From: Allobosea sp. 117 | GTDB lineage: Bacteria > Pseudomonadota > Alphaproteobacteria > Rhizobiales > Xanthobacteraceae | Length of the DNA stretch: 64,000 bases | Assembly (NCBI RefSeq): GCF_000702305.1 | Contig: NZ_JNLC01000016.1 | Span: 248,001 to 312,000 of the forward strand | Direction: 5' to 3' | Shown: piece by piece, positions 43,513-53,513 of the stretch | Layout of the letters: each line of letters opens with the position of its first letter | Numbering within the stretch: the first letter of the stretch is position 1 | The notes under the pieces: generated by a model | The model's database searches: none | The model's input: only the letters and a program-made list of their open reading frames with translations | What the model was told of the DNA's origin: nothing | Program-made: the position numbers and the translations under genes

Positions 43513-43815
43513 GCGTGGCGTTCGGCATCCGGTCAGGCGTCCTATGCGGCTCCGCCCCGATTCATGACAAGCGCTGCGGCGCTACACGCTGCGCGGCCAC
43601 GAAAGAGCGCACGGGGCGCGCCGGCTCGAGCCCGCGGCGAGCCGGAATGCCGGGTATCCGACCTCGTCAGCCACGATCGGGTGGCGCGGGCGATGAAGCT
43701 GCCATAGCACCATCGGCGCATTCGCATGCAGCCGCTTCTTCGGTTGCCGCGCCCGACACGCAAACAAAAAGCCCCGGCTTGCGCCGGGGCTTTCCGTATT
43801 CCGATCTCGAAGAGA
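43513..43815. other. 303-bp convergent spacer between ABC-F gene and porin
   Basis: No gene. It contains a perfect 8-bp hairpin, CCGGCTCG-N9-CGAGCCGG (43621-43645), without a T-run, and the porin terminator at 43762-43795. Nothing else stands out. Confidence 0.5.
43762..43795 (-). terminator. Rho-independent terminator of the porin gene
   Basis: AAGCCCCGGC-TTGC-GCCGGGGCTT is a perfect 10-bp stem (43769-43792). On the minus strand it is followed by TTTTTGTTTG. It could also work weakly on the plus strand for the ABC-F gene. Confidence 0.9.
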
Positions 43816-45018
43816 TCAGAACTTGCGGGCGGCTTCAAACATGAAGCGGTCCGAGGTGACCTTGTCGTCCGGGATGTCGAAGCCGTAGTCGAGCTGCTCC
43901 TCGATACGGTCGTACTGCAGGACGAGGGTCAGACCCTTGACCGGCTGCCAGCCGATGTTGACCGCGAGGCTGTAGGCCTCGTAGTCGTCGCCGCTGAAGT
44001 ACACATCGTCAGCCTGACCGTAGCTGCCGACGAACGACGTGAACACGGTGGGGGTCCAGTAGTGACGGATACCACCGCCGACGTACCAGGCGTCGACCGA
44101 GTCGCCATAGGCGTTGACGTCATACAGCGAGAACGCAGCGCCGAGGCCGGTGTAGCCGATAGCGCCCTGCGAATACACGCCTTTCAAGTAGAGCGTGGTG
44201 GTCTCGGCGAAGTCGAACTTCACGCCGGCCAGAACGGCCCAGCCGAAGTCGTCGCTCGCGTCCTGACCGACCGGCTCCTGGCTGAGGTCGTGCAGCGCGC
44301 CGGCCAGCTTGGCAGCGCCCCAGGTGCCTTCATAGGTCAGGTTGGCGACGATATCCGGAACCTGCTGACCGATGTCGTTGTCGTACACGTCGGTGTAGTT
44401 GCCCGAACGCTCATAGGCATCTTCCAGCGAGATGGTGGCCGAGAAGCCGTTGCCGAAGTCAGCCGTGTAAGCGATCTGGTTCGGGGTGTAATCCGAGTAG
44501 AAGAAGCCCGGATCGATACCCTCGTAGAAGTCGCCGGCCCAGAAGTCGAAGGCCGAGGTCGCCTTACCGAAGGTGAAGCCCGCGAACTGGATGTAGGCGT
44601 ACTTCAGCTGGACGTTGTTGCCCGAGATGCCGGTGGAATACGGGGCATCATAGGCGCGGGAATAGGTCCAGCGCGCTTCGATGTACGAACGCAGCGTGCC
44701 GTACTCGGTCTGCGTGCGGGCGTCGAGCTGGAGCGCCGCGCGGGTCGCGAAGTAGGACTCGGTGTCGCTGTGGTCGTAGTCTTCGGTGCCGTAGTCGAAC
44801 TTCACGCGCTGAACGTAGAAGTCAGCCTTGATGTAGCCGCCGACCTTCAGGCAGGTGTCGGTACCCGGGATATAGTAGAAGCCGGCGCCGTAGGTGGAGC
44901 AGACCTTCACATATTCCGCGGCCTTCGCCTTCACAGGCAGATCGGCCGCCGCAGCAGTCCCGACCATCGCAAGCCCGGCGACCGAGCCGAGCAGCAAGTT
45001 CTTCATGACCGTCTTCAC
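43816..45018 (-). CDS. Rhizobial-type outer-membrane porin
   Basis: Encodes 400 residues. A signal peptide (VKTVMKNLLLGSVAGLAMVGTAAA) is followed by ADLPVKAKAAEYVKVCSTYGAGFYYIPGTDTCLKVGGYIKADF, the typical porin start of Hyphomicrobiales with a Cys pair. The rest is alternating beta strands, and the chain ends with FMFEAARKF, a C-terminal Phe as required for outer-membrane assembly. A general diffusion channel by family. The start is set by the ribosome binding site: GGGGGAG lies 6 nt before a GTG at 45018 but 18 nt before the ATG at 45006. Strong terminator downstream. Codon use and the long leader suggest high expression. Confidence 0.95.
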   Translation of the reverse strand: MKTVMKNLLLGSVAGLAMVGTAAAADLPVKAKAAEYVKVCSTYGAGFYYIPGTDTCLKVGGYIKADFYVQRVKFDYGTEDYDHSDTESYFATRAALQLDARTQTEYGTLRSYIEARWTYSRAYDAPYSTGISGNNVQLKYAYIQFAGFTFGKATSAFDFWAGDFYEGIDPGFFYSDYTPNQIAYTADFGNGFSATISLEDAYERSGNYTDVYDNDIGQQVPDIVANLTYEGTWGAAKLAGALHDLSQEPVGQDASDDFGWAVLAGVKFDFAETTTLYLKGVYSQGAIGYTGLGAAFSLYDVNAYGDSVDAWYVGGGIRHYWTPTVFTSFVGSYGQADDVYFSGDDYEAYSLAVNIGWQPVKGLTLVLQYDRIEEQLDYGFDIPDDKVTSDRFMFEAARKF

Positions 45019-45356
45019 TTCATTCTCCCCCAAATTGGACCAATGTTGGGTTTTCAGTTGTCAGGACCCACCGCACGCGAGCACGGCATCCACGGAGGAT
45101 ATTGTTTGAATCGATGGGCCGGCGCAAAGCCAAAGTGGCCCGTAAAGGCTTGGCAGGGCTATTCCGCAGGGAAGTGTTGCGCTCGGGTCACAATCCTGTG
45201 CGGCACCCGAGTATATCCGGCAGCACCCGCATGGGGCGCCGCATCCGTGTGTTAAAAATGACCTAATGCGGACCGCAAAACGGCGAAATTTTCGAGCTTC
45301 CGCAGCCCTTTGCCGTGATCGGAAGCCGGTCGCCCGCTGACCGGCCCGCCCTCGCC
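45019..45356. other. 338-bp region upstream of the porin
   Basis: No gene recognised. Just upstream of the ribosome binding site is the palindrome ATTGGACCAAT (45034-45044). A hairpin GCCGGT-N9-ACCGGC (45325-45345) lies just past the holC stop and is a weak terminator for that gene. The porin promoter must be here but I cannot assign it with confidence. Confidence 0.45.
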
Positions 45357-45806
45357 TCACTTCTGCTGGCGCCAGCGGCCATCCTCGCCCTGCTGCCAAT
45401 AGGCCACGACGTGGCCGGCGCGGGTGGCGGCGCGCCAGTTCTCGCGCGCACGGTCCAACTGGTCGGGATCGGCCCCGTCGAAGAGGTGAATCACCCGCGC
45501 ATAGGCGCCGGAACCGGGGAGCGGCGATTCATCTATAAGGAATCGCACCTGCGCATCGTTCGGATTGCCCTCACCGGTGGTGAGGAGAATCGGCTGCAGG
45601 GCCACGTCCTCGCCACGGTCGGTGCCATGCGGCAGGAAGGACGCGTCGTCATAGGTCCACAGGTGCTGGTCGAGCGCGTCGACACGCTCCGGCGACGAGG
45701 CCTGCACCACGCAGCGCCAGCCACGCTCGAGGCATTTCTCCAGAAGCTGCGGCAGCACCCGTTCAAGGGGCTGTCGCTGCAGATGGTAGAAGAAGACCTC
45801 GGTCAT
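45357..45806 (-). CDS. holC: DNA polymerase III subunit chi
   Basis: Encodes 149 residues. MTEVFFYHLQRQPLERVLPQLLEKCLERGWRCVVQASSPERVDALDQHLWTYDDASFLPHG is the typical chi start; later ARVIHLFDGADPDQLDRARENWR. Chi links the clamp loader to single-strand-binding protein at the replication fork. It follows pepA by 65 bp on the same strand, a classical pair in proteobacteria. The ATG at 45806 is preferred over one four codons upstream because the family starts at MTEV. Confidence 0.93.
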   Translation of the reverse strand: MTEVFFYHLQRQPLERVLPQLLEKCLERGWRCVVQASSPERVDALDQHLWTYDDASFLPHGTDRGEDVALQPILLTTGEGNPNDAQVRFLIDESPLPGSGAYARVIHLFDGADPDQLDRARENWRAATRAGHVVAYWQQGEDGRWRQQK

Positions 45807-45871
45807 CGCCCGCCCCAAGCGGCCCTACGCCGTGCCGCCGTCCTCGCGACAGCGGAACGGCGGATCCGGCC

Positions 45872-47365
45872 TCAGTCCTCGTAGTGCTCCGCCACCATAT
45901 GGTCGAGCAGGCGCACGCCCCAGCCCGAACCCCAGCTACGGTTGAAGTCGGTGCTCGGCGAGGACATGCCGACGCCGGCGATGTCGAGATGCGCCCACGG
46001 CACCTCGCCGACGAATCGCTGCAGGAACTGCGCGGCGGTGATCGAGCCGCCGAATCGGCCGCCGGTATTCTTCATGTCGGCGAACTTCGAATCGACCAGC
46101 TTGTCGTATTCGGGCGAGAGCGGCATGCGCCACACCTTCTCCCCGGTCGCGAGGCCGGCCTCGGCAAGCCGCGTCGAGAGCAGATCGTCATTGGAGAACA
46201 GGCCGGCATGCTCGGTGCCGAGCGCCACCATGATGGCGCCGGTCAGGGTGGCGAGATCGACCATGAAGCGCGGCTTGAAGCGCTCCTTGGCGTACCAGAG
46301 CACGTCGCCGAGCACGAGCCGGCCCTCGGCATCGGTGTTGATGATCTCGATGGTCTGGCCGGACATCGAGGTGACGATGTCGCCGGGGCGCTGCGCGTTG
46401 CCGTCCGGCATGTTCTCGACAATGCCGATCAGGCCGACGGCGTTCACCTTCGCCTTGCGCGAGGCGAGAGCATGCATCAGCCCGACGACGCAGGCCGCAC
46501 CCGCCATGTCGCCCTTCATGTCCTCCATGCCGGCGGCCTGCTTGATCGAGATGCCGCCGGTGTCGAAGACGACGCCCTTGCCGATGAAGGCGACCGGCGC
46601 GTCGTCGGACTTCGAGCCGTTCCAGCGCATGACGACGACGCGGCTCTCCTGCTCCGAGCCCTGACCGACGCCGAGCAGGGCGCGCATGCCGAGCTTCCGG
46701 AGCTCCTTCTCGCCCAGAACCTCGACATCGACGCCGACCTTCTTCAAGGCTTCGGTGCGATCGGCGAATTCGGGCGGCGTCAACACGTTCGCGGGCTCAT
46801 TGACGAGATCGCGCGCGAGGACGACGCCCTCGCCGACCCCCTCGCGCTTCTTCCAGGCCCGCTTGGCCGCCGCCTCGTCCGCGACAAAGAGCGTGACCTT
46901 CGGCTTGGCGGCCTGCTCGTCCGGCTTCTTCTTCGTCTTGTAGCGATCGAAGGAATAGGCGCGCAGGCGCATGCCGAGGGCGAACTCGGCGGCGGCATCG
47001 GCCGACACCTCGATGCCGGGCAGCGCCAGCACCACCGCGACGTCCTTCGCCGCGGAGGGCAGCCGGCCCATCACAGAGCCGCCGAGCTTCAGCCAGTCGA
47101 ACGCCTTCAGCTCCGCCGCCTTGCCGACCCCGGCGACGATCAGGCGCTGCACGGCCAATCCGGCCGGTGCCAAGAGATCCAGCGCGCTGCCGCTCTTGCC
47201 CTCGAAACGCTCGGCCGCCGCCGCCCGCGTCAACAGATCACCGGCAGGCACGAGGAAAGATTCGGCCGCTGCCCCCAAAGTGACGCCTTCAGCCGCGAGA
47301 AGGACGACGATGCCGGCCGGCGCGGCCGGAAACTTCGCGAAGCTGAGCTTGATGGAATCGGACAT
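45872..47365 (-). CDS. pepA: Leucyl aminopeptidase (M17 family)
   Basis: Encodes 497 residues. The C-terminal catalytic domain shows [34 protein letters not shown] with the catalytic Lys and metal-binding Asp residues, and the M17 signature [10 protein letters not shown] with the bicarbonate-binding Arg. Releases N-terminal amino acids; uses two divalent metals, forms a cytosolic hexamer. In enterobacteria PepA also binds DNA, which is not tested here. The ATG at 47365 gives the standard [11 protein letters not shown] start. Divergent from lptF. Confidence 0.96.
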   Translation of the reverse strand: MSDSIKLSFAKFPAAPAGIVVLLAAEGVTLGAAAESFLVPAGDLLTRAAAAERFEGKSGSALDLLAPAGLAVQRLIVAGVGKAAELKAFDWLKLGGSVMGRLPSAAKDVAVVLALPGIEVSADAAAEFALGMRLRAYSFDRYKTKKKPDEQAAKPKVTLFVADEAAAKRAWKKREGVGEGVVLARDLVNEPANVLTPPEFADRTEALKKVGVDVEVLGEKELRKLGMRALLGVGQGSEQESRVVVMRWNGSKSDDAPVAFIGKGVVFDTGGISIKQAAGMEDMKGDMAGAACVVGLMHALASRKAKVNAVGLIGIVENMPDGNAQRPGDIVTSMSGQTIEIINTDAEGRLVLGDVLWYAKERFKPRFMVDLATLTGAIMVALGTEHAGLFSNDDLLSTRLAEAGLATGEKVWRMPLSPEYDKLVDSKFADMKNTGGRFGGSITAAQFLQRFVGEVPWAHLDIAGVGMSSPSTDFNRSWGSGWGVRLLDHMVAEHYED

Positions 47366-47566
47366 CGTCACGCACCCTAGTGTTTGCCTGCGGCTCGGTT
47401 GGCGCATCTTTAGCCGAACGAGGGGACGCCGACGAGAGCATGGCCGCCCTTTCTGCGCATCGTGATGAATTGCGCGCGGCCGCCGGGCCGCCTATTGATC
47501 CTCAGCTATGGCGGGCAAGGCAGCGAGGCGGCGGGAAGGCCGGCATAGGACCGTGAGACGCGCTCA

Positions 47567-48727
47567 ATGATCACCCGGCTCGACCGCTACGTATTCCGCA
47601 CGGCCATCACCGCCTTCATCGGCACGCTCGTCGTGCTCACCGCGATGATCTGGATCACCCAGGCCCTGCGCGAGCTCGACATCATGACCACCCAGGGCCA
47701 GACGATCCTCGCTTTCGTGTTCATCACCAGCCTGGCGCTGCCGGCACTGATCATGGCGCTGGCGCCGGCCGCGCTGTTCATGGCGGTCGCCCACACGCTG
47801 TTCAAGATGAACGGCGATTCCGAGATCGTGGTGGCGAGCGCGGCGGGCATCTCGACATGGCGCTTCCTGCGCCCGCTGGTCTTCCTCGCGCTGTTCGTCG
47901 CGGCGGCGTGCACCCTGCTGTCGCTGGAGGTGGTGCCGGCCGCGATGCGCCAGTTCCGCTATGAGATATCGCGCGTGCGCGCGGACGTGGTCGCCTTCAT
48001 CGCCCAGCCGGGCCGCTTCACCACCGTCGCCGACGGCATGGTCTTCAACGTGCGCGAGCGCAATGCCAGCGGCGTGCTGGGCGGGATTTTCATCAACGAC
48101 TCGCGCAGCCCCAACGAGGTCAGCACCTATCTCGCCGATCGCGGCCAGATCGTCGACACCGACGAGGGCACCTTCCTTATTCTTGAGGACGGCGCGATCC
48201 ACCGCCGCTCGCCAGGCAAGACCGACAGCAACGTGGTCGAGTTCGAGCGCTACGCCTTCGACCTCTCGCCGTTCTCGAACAGCCAGGACGGGCCGACGCT
48301 GCGCGCGCCCGAGCTCTCCTTCCGCCAGTTGCTCAACCCGAATGTCGAGGACCCCTCCTACAAGCGCGACCCGGGCCGATTCGCCGAGGAGATTCACCGG
48401 CGCCTGTCGCTGCCGCTCTATGTGCTCGCCTTCTTCGGGATCGCCGTGGCGGCGCTGGCCGAGCCGCGCACCACACGCGAGAGCCGCGGCCTTGCGCTCG
48501 CCGGCACGATTCCTTGGGTGGTGGCGCTGCAGGTGACGAGCTTCGGCCTCATCAACCAGGTCCGCCACAATGCCGACCTCATTCCGCTCGTCTATGCGAT
48601 CCCGATCGCCGTGCTGATCGGCAGCGCGATCGTGCTCTCCGGGCGCTTCAAGCCGCGCATGCCGCAGCGGGTGGGACGCTTCTTCGACGACATGGCGCAG
48701 CGCGTGGTGCGCGCGACGGTGAACTGA
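47567..48727 (+). CDS. lptF: LPS export ABC transporter permease LptF
   Basis: Encodes 386 residues of the YjgP/YjgQ family: three N-terminal helices (MITRLDRYVFRTAITAFIGTLVVLTAMIW, ITSLALPALIMALAPAALFMAVAHTL), a periplasmic beta-jellyroll (about 125-270) and three C-terminal helices. With LptG and LptB it extracts lipopolysaccharide from the inner membrane. First gene of lptF-lptG-lptD-surA-pdxA-rsmA. Family start MITRLDRYVF confirms the ATG at 47567. Confidence 0.95.
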   Translation: MITRLDRYVFRTAITAFIGTLVVLTAMIWITQALRELDIMTTQGQTILAFVFITSLALPALIMALAPAALFMAVAHTLFKMNGDSEIVVASAAGISTWRFLRPLVFLALFVAAACTLLSLEVVPAAMRQFRYEISRVRADVVAFIAQPGRFTTVADGMVFNVRERNASGVLGGIFINDSRSPNEVSTYLADRGQIVDTDEGTFLILEDGAIHRRSPGKTDSNVVEFERYAFDLSPFSNSQDGPTLRAPELSFRQLLNPNVEDPSYKRDPGRFAEEIHRRLSLPLYVLAFFGIAVAALAEPRTTRESRGLALAGTIPWVVALQVTSFGLINQVRHNADLIPLVYAIPIAVLIGSAIVLSGRFKPRMPQRVGRFFDDMAQRVVRATVN

Positions 48728-48766
48728 GCCGGTCATGACCCGATTGAGACCTGACGGGGTTCTCCC

Positions 48767-49852
48767 GTGATCGGACGCACGCTCGGCTGGTACTTCGGAC
48801 GCCGGTTCCTGTTCTCGGTGCTCGGCATCTTCGTCGGCTGCGCCTTCCTGATCATGCTCGTGGATTTCCTCGAGATGAGCCGGCGCGTCGGCGAGCGCGA
48901 CGTCGACACCAGTTCGCTGGCGCTGCTGATCGTCTACCGCATCCCCTTCTTCACCGAGCAGCTCCTGCCCTTCGCCGTGCTGATCGGGGCGATCGGCACC
49001 TTCCTGACGCTGTCGCGGCGGCTCGAGCTGGTGGTGGCGCGCGCGGCCGGCATATCGGCGTGGCAGTTCATCGCGCCGGCGGCGATCATCGCGCTGATCC
49101 TCGGCGCCCTCTCCACCGCCTTCTACAATCCTATCTCCGCCGAGTTCAAAGAGCGGGCGAACCGGATGGAGGCGGAGATCTTCAACCGCCAGACCGGCCT
49201 GTTCGCGATGTCGAGCACCGGGTTCTGGATCCGCCAGCAGAGCATCGACGGCCAAGCGATCATCCAGGCCGGCGCCAAGGATGATGGCGGGCGGCGGCTG
49301 TCCGGCGTCACCGTCTTCGTGTTCGATCCCAGCGGCAAATTGACCGAGCGCATCGAGGCGCGCAGCGCCCGTCTCATCGAGGGCGCCTGGGAGCTGCAGG
49401 ACGTGAAGGTGCTGACCCCGACCATCGGCGTCCAGCCCTATGACACCTACATGGTCGCCACCAATCTGACGCCGAATCAGGTCGAGGACACGCTGCAGAG
49501 CGAGACTGTGTCCTTTTGGGACCTCCCCGGCGCAATCGACGCCGCGACCCGCGTCGGCTTCGGCGCGGAGCGTTACAAGCTGCAGTATCAGAGTCTTCTC
49601 GCAAGACCCTTGCTGCTACTAGCTATGGTACTCATTGCCGCCTCGCTGAGCCTGCGCGTGTTCCGTTTCGGGGGCATCGGCCAGACGATTCTCGGTGGCG
49701 TCGCCGCCGGCTTTCTGCTTTATGTGTCGACCAAGCTCGCCGAGGATCTCGGGGAGGCGGGGATTGTTCATCCCTTTATGGCAGCGTGGTTTCCAGCAGT
49801 CGTTGGGGCATTGGTGGGGGTGCTCATCCTGCTTCACCGGGAGGACGGATGA
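48767..49852 (+). CDS. lptG: LPS export ABC transporter permease LptG
   Basis: Encodes 361 residues from a GTG at 48767; MIGRTLGWYFGRRFLFSVLGIFVGCAFLIMLVDFLEMSRR is the usual LptG start. Same topology as LptF: three helices, a periplasmic domain (about 130-255), three helices. Partner of LptF in the LptB2FG exporter. It begins 39 bp after lptF. Its stop overlaps the lptD start (ATGA at 49849-49852), so translation is coupled and transporter and outer-membrane receptor are made together. Confidence 0.95.
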   Translation: MIGRTLGWYFGRRFLFSVLGIFVGCAFLIMLVDFLEMSRRVGERDVDTSSLALLIVYRIPFFTEQLLPFAVLIGAIGTFLTLSRRLELVVARAAGISAWQFIAPAAIIALILGALSTAFYNPISAEFKERANRMEAEIFNRQTGLFAMSSTGFWIRQQSIDGQAIIQAGAKDDGGRRLSGVTVFVFDPSGKLTERIEARSARLIEGAWELQDVKVLTPTIGVQPYDTYMVATNLTPNQVEDTLQSETVSFWDLPGAIDAATRVGFGAERYKLQYQSLLARPLLLLAMVLIAASLSLRVFRFGGIGQTILGGVAAGFLLYVSTKLAEDLGEAGIVHPFMAAWFPAVVGALVGVLILLHREDG

Positions 49853-52386
49853 AGGTCGGCAGCGTATACGCCGGCCAAGCGAAACGGGGGAAGCCGCGAC
49901 GCTCCGGCGGTCGTGGTGGTTTCGCTTGTTGGCTGTTCCCGACGGTCCTTTTGACCGCGCTGGGCTCGTGCGTCCTGGCGCCGGATGCCTATGCGCAGGC
50001 GGTCGGCGGAACGCCCACCGTTGACAGCGGCATCGGGCATTTCGAGGCCGATAACACGAAGAGCAGCGGCTCGAGCGCGATCGCCAGCGAGATGCTCGGC
50101 GCGCGCAAGCCCGACCCCAACGCCAAGATGCTCGTGACCGCCGACGAGCTCGTCTACGACTACCGCAATGACGAGGTCTCGGCCGTCGGCAACGTCCAGA
50201 TCTATTACGACGGCGCGGTGCTGCAGGCGAACCGCGTGGTCTATGAGCGCGGCAACAAGAAGTTGCGCGCCGAGGGCAATGTCCGGTTGAAGGACCGCGA
50301 CGGCAAGATCATCACCGCCGACAACCTCAACCTGTCGGAGGATTTCACCACCGGCTTCGTGAATTCCCTGCGCATCGACACGCCAGACAAGATGCATTTC
50401 GTGGCGGCGCAGGCCGAACGCTCGGGCGGCGACACCACCACGCTGACCAACGGCGCCTACACGCCGTGCGAACCCTGTAAGGAGAATCCCCAGAGACCGC
50501 CGCTCTGGCAGGTCAAGGCGCAGAAGATCATCCACAAAGAAAAGGAGCAGATGATCTACTTCCAGAATGCCACCTTCGAGTTCCTCGGCATTCCGATCGC
50601 CTGGGCGCCCTACATGGAGGCGCCCGACCCGAGCGTTAAGCGCAAGTCCGGCTTCCTGATCCCGCAGTTCATCAGCACCAGCGAGATCGGCACCGGGATG
50701 ACCATCCCGTATTTCTGGAACATCGCGCCCAACATGGACGTGACGTTCTCGCCGCTGATCACCAGCAAGCAGGGCGTGATGTTCGACGCCGAGTTCCGCC
50801 ACCGGCTGGACACCGGCGTCTACAGCATCCGCGCCGCCGGCATCCGGCAGCAGGACAAGGGCGCGTTCTGGGACACCAACAGCGGCCAGCCGGACCCGAC
50901 TCCGGGCTATCGCGACGACCGCGGGCTCGTGGAGACGCACGGCCAGTTCAACATCAACAAGCAGTGGTACTGGGGCTGGGACGGCTATCTGATGTCCGAC
51001 CAGACCTTCATGCAGGACTACGACCTCGTTAATACGAACGTGAAGGACGTCACGTCCCAGATCTATCTCGTCGGCCAGGGCGACCGCAGCTATTTCGACG
51101 CGCGGGTCCAGTACTTCCAGGGCCTGACGGAATATGACGATCAGGACCAGATGCCGGTCGTCCACCCGGTGATCGACTACAGCAAGGTGCTGAACCAGTC
51201 GGTGTTCGGCGGCCAGTTCAGCTATGATTTCAACCTGATCAGCCTGACCCGCGAGGAAGCCGACCTCCGCGCCACCTCGGCCGCCTTCGTGGTGGGCTGG
51301 CCGATCAACGGCGCCACCAACGAGTGCAACCTCGCCCTTGCGACCAACCCGTCCAAGGACTGCCTGATGCGCGGCATGGCGGGCACCTATACCCGCCTGT
51401 CGGGCGAGGCGAACTGGAAGCGCACGCTGATCGACGACGCCGGCCAGATGTGGACGCCGTTCGTCAACCTGCGCGTCGACGTCGCCTCGGTGGAGCCGAC
51501 CCAGGCGGACATCCCCTGGCTCTACGGCAACAATGAGAGCCTGATCCGCGCCATGCCGGCGATGGGCCTGGAATATCGCTACCCGTTCATCTCCGTGCAC
51601 AATTGGGGCACGCAGACGATCGAGCCGATCGCGCAGATCATCGTCCGGCCGGACGAGACCGACATCGGCAAGTTCCCGAACGAGGACGCGCAGAGCCTCG
51701 TGTTCGACGACACCAACCTGTTCTCGATCAGCAAGTACTCGGGCTATGACCGGGTCGAGGGCGGCACCCGCGCCAATGTCGGCGTGCAGTACACGGCCGA
51801 CCTCAACCGCAGCGGCATCGTGAACGCGCTGTTCGGCCAGTCCTATCACCTCGCCGGCAAGAACTCCTTCGCCTATTACGACATGGCCAATACCGGCGCG
51901 GAATCCGGCCTCGAGACGGACACGTCGGACTATGTCGCGCGTCTGTACTACGCGCCGAACAAGGACCTCTCGCTGACCAGCCGCTTCCGCTTCGACAATG
52001 ACGACATGTCGGTGCAGCGCTTCGAGGTCGAGGGTCGCACGACCATCAACAAGCTGACCCTGAACGCCATCTACGGCATGTACGAGCCGCAGCCCGAGCT
52101 CGGCTATTACGACCGCCGCGAGGGCGTCTACGGGTCGGGCACCTACAAGATCAACGATCGCTGGGCGGTGCAGGGCGGCGCGCGCTACAATCTCGAGGCC
52201 GACGAGATCGACTACACGATGCTCGGCGTGAGCTATATCGACGATTGCTTCGGCATCTCGCTCGCTTATGTCGCGGACTATACCGAGAGCGGCAACCGCG
52301 AGCGGGTCGACAAGTTCCTGCTGACGATCAGCCTGCGCACCCTCGGCCAGGCCGGCTTCTCCACGAAGCTCGACAACAGCGAATAG
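49849..52386 (+). CDS. lptD: LPS-assembly outer-membrane protein LptD
   Basis: Encodes 845 residues. A long signal segment (basic first 27 residues, then FACWLFPTVLLTALGSCVLAPDAYA) is followed by the OstA/LptA-like beta-jellyroll: MLVTADELVYDYRNDEVSAVGNVQIYYDGAVLQANRVVYERG. The C-terminal two thirds form the 26-strand barrel. Cysteines include CEPC (about 205-208), a pair near 490-505, and DDCFGISL near the end, placed for interdomain disulfides. Receives LPS from the periplasmic bridge and inserts it in the outer leaflet. ATGA overlap with lptG fixes the start. Confidence 0.95.
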   Translation: MKVGSVYAGQAKRGKPRRSGGRGGFACWLFPTVLLTALGSCVLAPDAYAQAVGGTPTVDSGIGHFEADNTKSSGSSAIASEMLGARKPDPNAKMLVTADELVYDYRNDEVSAVGNVQIYYDGAVLQANRVVYERGNKKLRAEGNVRLKDRDGKIITADNLNLSEDFTTGFVNSLRIDTPDKMHFVAAQAERSGGDTTTLTNGAYTPCEPCKENPQRPPLWQVKAQKIIHKEKEQMIYFQNATFEFLGIPIAWAPYMEAPDPSVKRKSGFLIPQFISTSEIGTGMTIPYFWNIAPNMDVTFSPLITSKQGVMFDAEFRHRLDTGVYSIRAAGIRQQDKGAFWDTNSGQPDPTPGYRDDRGLVETHGQFNINKQWYWGWDGYLMSDQTFMQDYDLVNTNVKDVTSQIYLVGQGDRSYFDARVQYFQGLTEYDDQDQMPVVHPVIDYSKVLNQSVFGGQFSYDFNLISLTREEADLRATSAAFVVGWPINGATNECNLALATNPSKDCLMRGMAGTYTRLSGEANWKRTLIDDAGQMWTPFVNLRVDVASVEPTQADIPWLYGNNESLIRAMPAMGLEYRYPFISVHNWGTQTIEPIAQIIVRPDETDIGKFPNEDAQSLVFDDTNLFSISKYSGYDRVEGGTRANVGVQYTADLNRSGIVNALFGQSYHLAGKNSFAYYDMANTGAESGLETDTSDYVARLYYAPNKDLSLTSRFRFDNDDMSVQRFEVEGRTTINKLTLNAIYGMYEPQPELGYYDRREGVYGSGTYKINDRWAVQGGARYNLEADEIDYTMLGVSYIDDCFGISLAYVADYTESGNRERVDKFLLTISLRTLGQAGFSTKLDNSE

Positions 52387-52510
52387 TGTCCGGCGGCCAG
52401 CGCATCGCGTCGCATTGAAGCCACAAGCATCTCCCAAAGGTGCGGGGGATATGCCCGAGGCCTGACGTTGCGTGAGCGGCACCTGCCGCCGCGAGGAGGA
52501 GTTGATCACC

Positions 52511-53509
52511 ATGCCTGCTATGGGCGGGATAAGCGCCGCGACATCGGCACGGAAACCCAATGCGACGACGCCGGGCCGCCGGTCCGTCCGCGCCTTCGTG
52601 ATCGCCTCGGCGCTGGCACTGTCGGCTCTGGCGGTTGCCGGTACGGCGCCGGCTCACGCGCAGCAGATCTTGGTCATGGTCCAGGGTGAGCCCATCACCT
52701 CGTTCGACGTCGCCCAGCGCATCAAGATGGTCCAGCTCACCGAGCGGCGCTCGCTCAACCAGAAGCAGGCGCTCGACGAGCTGATCGACGAGCGGCTCAA
52801 GATCTTCACCGCCGACCGCTACGGCGTGGCGCTCGACGATGCCGACCTGAACAAGATGTTCGCCACCATGGCGAGCAGGTCCGGCCGCACTTCCGACCAG
52901 CTCAGCCAGGCGCTGGCGCAGTCGGGCGTCAGCTCGGCGGCGATGAAGAAGAAGATGCGCGCCGACTATGTATGGAACAATTACGTGCGCGGCCGCTTCG
53001 GCTCGGCCACCTCGGTCCGCGACACCGACGTGTTCGCCGCGCTCGGCGCCAAGGGCACCGACACCACCCAGGCGCAGCGCACCACGGAATACACGATCCG
53101 CCAGATCGTGCTGGTGGTCTCGCGCACCGCGCCGCCCGCGACCCGCTCGCAGCGCCTCTCGGAGGCCAATGCGCTGCGCGGGCGCTTCAACGACTGCGAC
53201 AGCGGCATCGAGGCGGCCCGCGCCATGCGCGAGGTCGTGGTGCGCGACCCCGTCATCCGCACCAGCGCCGACATCTCCGCGCCGCTGCGCAAGCTGCTGA
53301 ACGACACCCCCATCGGACGCACCACGCCGCCGGAAGTGACGCAGGCCGGCGTCGAGCTGGTGGCGATCTGCAACAAGCGCGAGGTGATCGGCGACAGCGC
53401 CGAGAAGCGCGAGGTGCGCGACCAGCTCCAGGCCAAGCAGTTCGAGGCGCAGTCCAAGCGCCTGCTCGAGGAAGCCCGCAAGACCGCCCTCATCGAATAT
53501 CGCCGCTGA
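52511..53509 (+). CDS. surA: SurA-like periplasmic chaperone / peptidyl-prolyl isomerase family
   Basis: Encodes 332 residues. N-terminal basic stretch and signal peptide ending AHA-QQ (about residue 50). Then the SurA N-terminal chaperone domain: ILVMVQGEPITSFDVAQRIKMVQLTE, LDELIDERLKIFTADRYGV. A divergent parvulin-like part follows (TTEYTIRQIVLVVSR ... GRTTPPEVTQAGVELVAICNKREV); it is short and may lack isomerase activity. Helps fold outer-membrane proteins such as LptD, whose gene is directly upstream. The ATG at 52511 is preceded by GAGGAGGAG about 10 nt away. Followed by pdxA after 4 bp. Confidence 0.88.
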   Translation: MPAMGGISAATSARKPNATTPGRRSVRAFVIASALALSALAVAGTAPAHAQQILVMVQGEPITSFDVAQRIKMVQLTERRSLNQKQALDELIDERLKIFTADRYGVALDDADLNKMFATMASRSGRTSDQLSQALAQSGVSSAAMKKKMRADYVWNNYVRGRFGSATSVRDTDVFAALGAKGTDTTQAQRTTEYTIRQIVLVVSRTAPPATRSQRLSEANALRGRFNDCDSGIEAARAMREVVVRDPVIRTSADISAPLRKLLNDTPIGRTTPPEVTQAGVELVAICNKREVIGDSAEKREVRDQLQAKQFEAQSKRLLEEARKTALIEYRR

Positions 53510-53513
53510 CGCC

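Noticed and set aside
49834-52560. Open frame of 908 codons opposite lptD
   Set aside because: Shadow of lptD; the composition is that of a reverse-complemented coding frame.
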